Position numbers and translations under genes: made by a program. Positions 58,574 to 64,000 of a stretch of 64,000 bases of DNA are shown here, piece by piece (the first letter of the stretch is position 1; each line of letters starts with the position of its first letter). The stretch is from contig JALQPE010001744.1 of assembly GCA_030407315.1 (NCBI GenBank), positions 1-64,000 on the forward strand. Reading direction: 5' to 3'. Source of the stretch: Asparagopsis taxiformis. Taxonomy: Eukaryota > Rhodophyta > Florideophyceae > Bonnemaisoniales > Bonnemaisoniaceae. The notes beneath the pieces were generated by a model that made no database searches, was not told where the DNA came from, and saw nothing but the letters and a program-made list of their open reading frames with translations.

Positions 58574-61527
58574 ATGGCTGCTAAGGAAGAAAAACGGCAG
58601 CTTCACCGCAGCGTCTTCCGTCCCTCTCGATTCAGGCAATGCTCAACCTTCGCCATCCAAATGTCTGTGCCAGCGCAACCAACAAGGGTTCTAATCCATT
58701 TACCCAACAATCCGCAAGCTCTCTGGTTTCTAATCCCACCCTCAGCCCACACTGTCTATGACGTGCTTCTCTCCATCCTCAGACTTTTCACCAAGTCCAA
58801 CGTCGATGCCTCCAAATTCAGCATTGTTCTGCGCAATCATGTCGCTCTCAACGGGCTTCCCGCGCAGATTTTCCGCGAAAACGACGAACTCACCATCCGT
58901 CCATGCGCAGACTTTGTCCCGTCCCCAACCTTGCCCTCGACCAACTTTGTGCCCCAGGTGGAAGAAATACACGAACACACTTCAGTGACCCCCAACTCAA
59001 CCGTTCACAACCATCTTGTGCAATACTCTCCTTTCTCAACCCGCGCCCCATGCAACCCCACCCGTCCCCCTGTCGGCCCTTCCTCTGTGCCCGCAAACTC
59101 TGTTCCACTCCCCCGAATCTCCCGCCCATTGCCCCGTACCACCCAGGCCCCCACCCCGTACACAAACCTGCCGAGACAGCTCCCCCCGCCCCCGTTGTGG
59201 AATACTCCCCCTCTTCAGCGAATGCACCCATATCCAATGCGTACCTTTCCGTTTCTCAAACTGCTAAAAGAACACTCTCCGCGGAAGCTAAGCGCCGTCG
59301 AAACCAAAGAAACAGACAGCGCGAGAAACGGAGAAAAGCTTTCCCCCTAGTATATCAACCGCCTCAAAGTCTTCTTGCCAAGCAGTCTGTCCCCGATCCT
59401 TCCCTCGTCACCGCAAAGCAGGATGCCATCAATCAACTAAACCAGTCACAGCACTCTGTTCCACCCCCGAGTACCCTGCTCAAGCACACTGTGGAACAAT
59501 CACAACCCCAGCGACTACAACCTGACTCTAAACGACCTAAGCTTGGCTCCATCGCATCGGCTCTGCGCATTGCAAGATCGAAAGGTGTGTTGAACCCTTC
59601 ACAGGCTGCTGAAAATTTGCAGCATACAGCTTCACAAACCTCTCTGGGACAAGATGCTCAGCCTTCAACTCGCCAATCACTTCTATTTGATCCACCGTTA
59701 AACAAGACATCTCTTTTTCGCGAAAACGACGCACCCAACTGTGTGCAGCCACAATTAAGTACTGCAATGGTGCCGTATGTAGAACATCATAAGATTGAAA
59801 CTGCCCCTCCAAATGCCTCTGATCATCCTGCAGCTCCTACTACTTTGCGACTGAAATCCTCATTAACTGGGGAAAACGAACGCTTCCGCGCTGAATCTGA
59901 ACAACAGCGTAATTCCAGTGTTGTCCTTGGTGTTCAAGATTCGAACCATGCTTCACTTCCTCCTGTCACCAGGAAAAGAGGTCGCCAAATTCTGCAACCA
60001 CAACAAAGTGCTCCGAACTTTAATGTAGCGGATGTAATACAACCTGATCTATCCCTTGAAGAACAGATAGGTCAGTGGACCGCCAAATTAAGTGAAAGCA
60101 ATGATGCTCAGAGACGGCCGTTGTTTGGTTTTGAACCTATTGCGTCTCAAGAGAACAATTTGTGGGCATCTGCAATCGCACGTGAAGATAAGAGAAGAGT
60201 ATCGCAGCATAATGCTCAACAACAGTCACCCTCTCTAAATGCGCCCACAACACAGGATGATGCCCATCAGAACAATAGAATGCGCATTCCAGTAGAGCCG
60301 CCATCACCCGGTGAAATTGTGACTGATAGAATTGCTCAATCGCCACGACAGAATACCTTGCAGAGCATTCTGGCACAGATGCAGAAGCCTATGCCTCGAA
60401 GCCATCCACAAAGCTCAGCTGAAGATCAAGGGTCGAAAGGAGCACACGCTATCGGGTCACCCAAGCGCAGACCAATGTCATTCCCACCGGGTTCTCAGAA
60501 AGACACTGTTCCAGGAATGTCAAAACTCGCTCAGAGAATATCTTTCTGCCAAAACTTGGAAACGCCATCACTGAAGAGTTTACCGCCGAAACCCTTTATT
60601 CATTCTTCAGCAATTCCAAAGCCTCCAGGAAAGGACATCTTGATTTCTCGAGAGGATGTCTCACAACAAGGACCAAAAAGCGCTTCTTTGTCCGGGAAAC
60701 CAGCCTCGGAAAGAGAACAACCTGTGAACGAACAGAAGCATAAGCGTGTTTTAGGAAATGGCATAGAGAAAGGCAGAAAGTTACTTAGTACTTCCCCAGT
60801 TTCTGATTTGGATAGTACTCTAGCTGTGTCTTCAAAGGCTTTAGGTAGCTCGCAAAGTTTGCCAGGGGCTACCAATTCTGTGATTGAGAAAAGCAATTAC
60901 GAGGCACGTGATTTCATGAGTTCAAAAGGGCAAAAAGCAGCTCCATTTAGTGCAGCAAGTCTCATTGAAGAACGGCTCTCTCAGTTCAGTTCCATTGCCC
61001 AGAGTGGAAAACGGCAGCGAACACGCACAATCCCATCTGCAATCCGGCGTGGAGGCTGCAAGAGTGGACCTACAGATCAGAAGTTGAGGAGCGCAGGGGT
61101 AACCAGGCAAGACACTTTGACCTGTCGGACTAGTGAAGCGGAGACTGCGAATACTACAGGCGCTAGTAGAAAGCTATCTAAGAAAGGAACTGGTTCGAAA
61201 AGACAAGAGAAAACTGTCCCCATTCATTCGAGCACAGGAAAATCTGACCATCGAGAGCAGGAGACATTGAACACTGCCGGCAAGAATAGAAGCTCTGATG
61301 AAAATGACCGTACTTCCGGAGGTGAAAGACCCATTTTGAAATACTGTCGAAAGTCCAACCCGGAAAGGAAGCACGCTGGTGAGGAACGCCATATTGTTCA
61401 GCGTGCAGGACCCAGCACTAACGAGGCCAAACTTGCTGATTCCTCAGATTTTCGAAAGCACATGATAGAAATACTAGCTAACGCGACGGAGACGTTGGCA
61501 GAATTCAGTATATTTGTGGGAGAATAG
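58574..61527 (+). CDS. Coilin-like nuclear protein; coding frame broken by an apparent -1 shift
   Basis: Two overlapping frames, 58574-59350 and 58903-61527, appear to be one gene. The first encodes TRVLIHLPN...WFLIPPSAHTVYDVLLSILRLF...LNGLPAQIFRENDELTIRP. This resembles the N-terminal ubiquitin-like domain of coilin (LRDND-type motif). The second has SAEAKRRRNQRNRQREKRRK, like the basic stretch after it in coilins, and then ~700 residues of disordered, Ser/Gln/Lys-rich sequence with no domain I recognise. The change of frame falls in or before 59,040-59,230, where C5 and C6 runs occur. I found no convincing intron. Coilin scaffolds Cajal bodies for snRNP maturation. Confidence in the family is moderate. 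Confidence 0.5.
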
Positions 61528-61784
61528 CTTCCATACCCATATCTATTGGTAACCAAAGTTCAGCACTTTCCGTTCGATGGATGGGCATCACTTGTGAATT
61601 CTTTGTCAGCAACTTGCGGGCTGACGCTGTAGTTCATCAGACCATTGTATGTACATAATGGAGCTTGATCATGAACGCGGGCACTCAGCATAGGATGAAT
61701 GGAATCTATCAAATGAAACCATGCCACGTCAGTTCGAACATTTATCTGATACATATTAGAGAAAGCACAGTGCAAAATCGCTAA

Positions 61785-64000
61785 CTACACGATAGTCTGT
61801 TCATCTTCCATCGCTTCCTCGGCAGCTTCTTCGGCTCCAAATTCTGGAATATCAACATCATCCTGCCCTGCATCAACAAAAGTATCTCCCTCCGCATCAG
61901 CACCTCCATTTTCCGCCCCTGCATCTAAAATAGCTGCGTCGCCAGTCTCACCAGTTGCATCCATTCCGTTGGAAACAATGCCATTGCCGTTCAGATTTAC
62001 AGCTTGCAGCAACTCTGCAAGATCCATTCCAGCTTCATGGCGATACTCTGGGAAAGCGGCGGAAGGAACACCCTCACGCTTGGCCGCCAAAGTTGCTGCT
62101 GCCTTTTCCCCAGCAATGCTTTCATCTATCCCAGCAAAGAGATGTGGATGACTCACTGGATCTGCAAGCGCATCTGCAATTCGCACGCTTCCAGCCTTTC
62201 GCAGCCCATTTCGCCACATATCTACCACAGGCTTGATACGGCTGGGGACGTATGTCCTCGCAAAGATCGCCGCCTCTGGAATTCTATCGCTTGCAATCAG
62301 GATATCAAGACACTTATTCATATCTCCACACATGTATGTAGCCAGGAAGGCCACATTCATTTTGTGAACGCTCTGTGCCTTATCAGCAAGTTTCAACATA
62401 GCCTGCTTATCAGCTCGGGATGAGTATAGAGTCAACAACCCACTGAAATCTTCGCTTTCAGTGAGGCATTCCTCGGCAAGTATGAAATCACCCTTCACTG
62501 TAGCCAAATCAGCAAGTTGGCGCCATTTGAGTTCACTCGGGAATTCTCTAGCGATTTCTGTTGCCATTCCAAGACGTCCGAGACTCACAGCCAGGTCACA
62601 CCGATAATCTGGATCAGTGGCAAGTTCTAACGCATCTTCACGAAGCCCTTGAGACTCTAGGAAGCGTGCAAGCTTATTGTGCTCGGATGTCGGAATGCGA
62701 GGCAAAACTTTCTCTTTTGCTATCTTGACACCTCCGCGAACGACTGCAGTCTTGAATTCCAGTACTGCGAGTAACAGAGTATAGCTCACGGTATTATGCT
62801 CTTTGTCAATACAATACAGGCGGTTCTCCTTGGGCAGGTAGCCCAGTAAATACAATGGGCGATCCATGTGGACAAGGGTTGAGACTTCAGCACCAACTGC
62901 ATAATTCAATCGCGCATTGCTATTTGTATAAACAAAGCAGTCGCCAACCCACCTTCCAGTTTGCACAACTTCCTGTACTTGATGAATAAGCTCAAACGCA
63001 TCCTCGACGCCATCCTCAGGAAGTTGCCCACCGCCCGCCTCTAGTGCATTGTTCACAGCATCCTGCGAGAACTGAAGCACAAAGAAGGACGAATCCCCCA
63101 CGATAGCTAATAGATGAGCTTGGTCTGACCAAAACACGTTCTTTGCCTCAACATCAATGCGACGAACCAACTGCAAATCCTCCCAATCGTAGAAACAAAT
63201 GAAATCCTTACCACAAACACCAAGCAAGGCACCCCCAAAAATAGCTTCGGCAGCGTACGTTGGTCGCATAGCTTTTCGCTCCTTGAACATCTTATTATGC
63301 ACTCGAATATCACTCGATCCCAGACGTGTGGCATACTCTCCAGTACTATTGTCCCAGACAACCTCATCTGCAGATCCGAAAGATTTGTTACGAAGATTGA
63401 GCGCAGTGTAGATAATATATTCGCCGTCTCCACAAACAGCTACAAAACGGCCATTCGGGCTATGGGACAGAGTCTGCGGGTACAGCTCACATGAACCCAA
63501 CTCTTTAGCTGCGAGAGGCATACGCTCACCGTCTGAGATACCGCCCTGCACAGTGCGGACATTCACAGTTGAGACCTCATTGTGCTTGGCGAGAATTATC
63601 TTTCCGGAAGTATCCATCGACGCAACGGGGGTATCCTTACCCATCTGAACAAGGACAGTTCCTTCATCAAAGCCGAGAGCGACCTTGTTGGATCCCTTGA
63701 GATAAGCAATCGACCAGCAGCGATCCAGACCGTAGTTGAGCGTCTGTTCGAGTCTGTAAGTATTAGAGTGCCAGAGGAGGACTGTTCCATCTTCAGAACC
63801 AGACACAATGAGGGGACGGTCTGGTAGGAAAGCAACACAGGATACATTATGGGAATGAGATTCCAGAGTTTGAACGCAGGCTTTTGTCTGATAATCCCAG
63901 ATGCGAACACACTTGTCATCACCTCCCGTGACCAAGTAAGGCTTATCTCCGCCGTTGTAATAATCTACACAGTTGACGCCCTTCTCATGACCTTCGAGGG
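61785..64000 (-). CDS. COPB2: Beta'-COP (COPI coat) subunit, C-terminal ~739 residues
   Basis: The frame is open to the right edge, where it reads LEGHEKGVNCVDYYNGGDKPY, a signature of beta'-COP WD repeats. The start therefore lies outside the window. In the window: the last WD40 repeats of the first propeller (GGDDKCVRIWDYQTKACVQT), the second propeller (PNGRFVAVCGDGEYIIYTA; VLQFS) and the coatomer WD-associated region (LGYLPKENRLYCIDKEHNTVSYTLL). The alpha-solenoid follows (FLESQGLREDALELATDPD, RWRQLADLA-type FKWRQLADLA). The tail is acidic (IPEFGAEEAAEEAMEDE). The protein is part of the cytosolic COPI coat and binds KKXX cargo signals for Golgi-to-ER return. No introns are visible in this part. 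Confidence 0.95.
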   Translation of the reverse strand, partial: LEGHEKGVNCVDYYNGGDKPYLVTGGDDKCVRIWDYQTKACVQTLESHSHNVSCVAFLPDRPLIVSGSEDGTVLLWHSNTYRLEQTLNYGLDRCWSIAYLKGSNKVALGFDEGTVLVQMGKDTPVASMDTSGKIILAKHNEVSTVNVRTVQGGISDGERMPLAAKELGSCELYPQTLSHSPNGRFVAVCGDGEYIIYTALNLRNKSFGSADEVVWDNSTGEYATRLGSSDIRVHNKMFKERKAMRPTYAAEAIFGGALLGVCGKDFICFYDWEDLQLVRRIDVEAKNVFWSDQAHLLAIVGDSSFFVLQFSQDAVNNALEAGGGQLPEDGVEDAFELIHQVQEVVQTGRWVGDCFVYTNSNARLNYAVGAEVSTLVHMDRPLYLLGYLPKENRLYCIDKEHNTVSYTLLLAVLEFKTAVVRGGVKIAKEKVLPRIPTSEHNKLARFLESQGLREDALELATDPDYRCDLAVSLGRLGMATEIAREFPSELKWRQLADLATVKGDFILAEECLTESEDFSGLLTLYSSRADKQAMLKLADKAQSVHKMNVAFLATYMCGDMNKCLDILIASDRIPEAAIFARTYVPSRIKPVVDMWRNGLRKAGSVRIADALADPVSHPHLFAGIDESIAGEKAAATLAAKREGVPSAAFPEYRHEAGMDLAELLQAVNLNGNGIVSNGMDATGETGDAAILDAGAENGGADAEGDTFVDAGQDDVDIPEFGAEEAAEEAMEDEQTIV

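Noticed and set aside
1..64000. CRISPR arrays, rRNA genes and bacterial operon structure
   Set aside because: No regularly spaced identical repeats with unique spacers and no rRNA-like sequence; genes are spliced and eukaryotic.

Overview
This is a nuclear window from a photosynthetic eukaryote with few introns. A florideophyte red alga, Chondrus-like, is my best inference. Support: most genes are single-exon; the introns I could place are short (68, 101, 102 and 121 nt, GT-AG); nuclear genes carry plastid or lumen targeting (FKBP, a two-helix membrane protein, PRPP synthase, possibly gyrase B); and the transposon load is heavy. No organelle or rRNA sequence is present, so the species call is inferential.

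The window has two halves. Positions 1 to about 26,100 are a transposon-rich accessory block. In order it holds: (i) a partial, frame-disrupted coiled-coil gene running off the left edge; (ii) a cassette encoding a DPPY-type DNA methyltransferase and a SET methyltransferase, bounded by inverted copies of a ~200-bp repeat (family A); (iii) an array of family A repeats with a Gly/Tyr-coding tandem repeat; (iv) a 1,322-aa protein joining a ParB-like domain to a C-terminal 2OG-Fe(II) dioxygenase-like fold, with family A repeats on both sides; (v) a G-rich strand-skewed tract, a truncated Plavaka-type transposase and a second repeat family (B, GGACGTCCG-based); (vi) minisatellite-like tandem repeats and a decayed Ty3/gypsy gag-protease fragment; (vii) a complete PIF/Harbinger element (22,231-26,096) with TIRs, a 3-bp target duplication, a DDE transposase and a Myb-like partner.

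Positions about 27,100-64,000 are ordinary, dense host genome with many head-to-head pairs. They encode ribosome biogenesis factors (UTP4, NOB1), lumenal FKBP, a mitochondrial SLC25A38 carrier, a two-RRM protein, two tandem KAR5/GEX1/Brambleberry-type nuclear-fusion proteins, a double imelysin protein, a DUF924 protein, a TPK-type K+ channel, a double-UBC protein, TMX2-like thioredoxin, ribulose-phosphate epimerase, a SpoU methyltransferase, CPSF73, organellar gyrase B, PRPP synthase, Grx5, a coilin-like protein and beta'-COP (cut by the right edge).

The strongest candidate for a new system is the left block. A DNA methyltransferase, a SET methyltransferase and a ParB/2OG-oxygenase protein sit among repeats that each carry a perfect 14-bp palindrome plus a hairpin. 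This suggests a mobile or selfish element that marks chromatin or DNA and may bind its own repeats. Four apparent gene disruptions in the window are all -1 shifts near homopolymers, which points either to assembly undercalls or, for one classic slippery heptamer, to programmed frameshifting.
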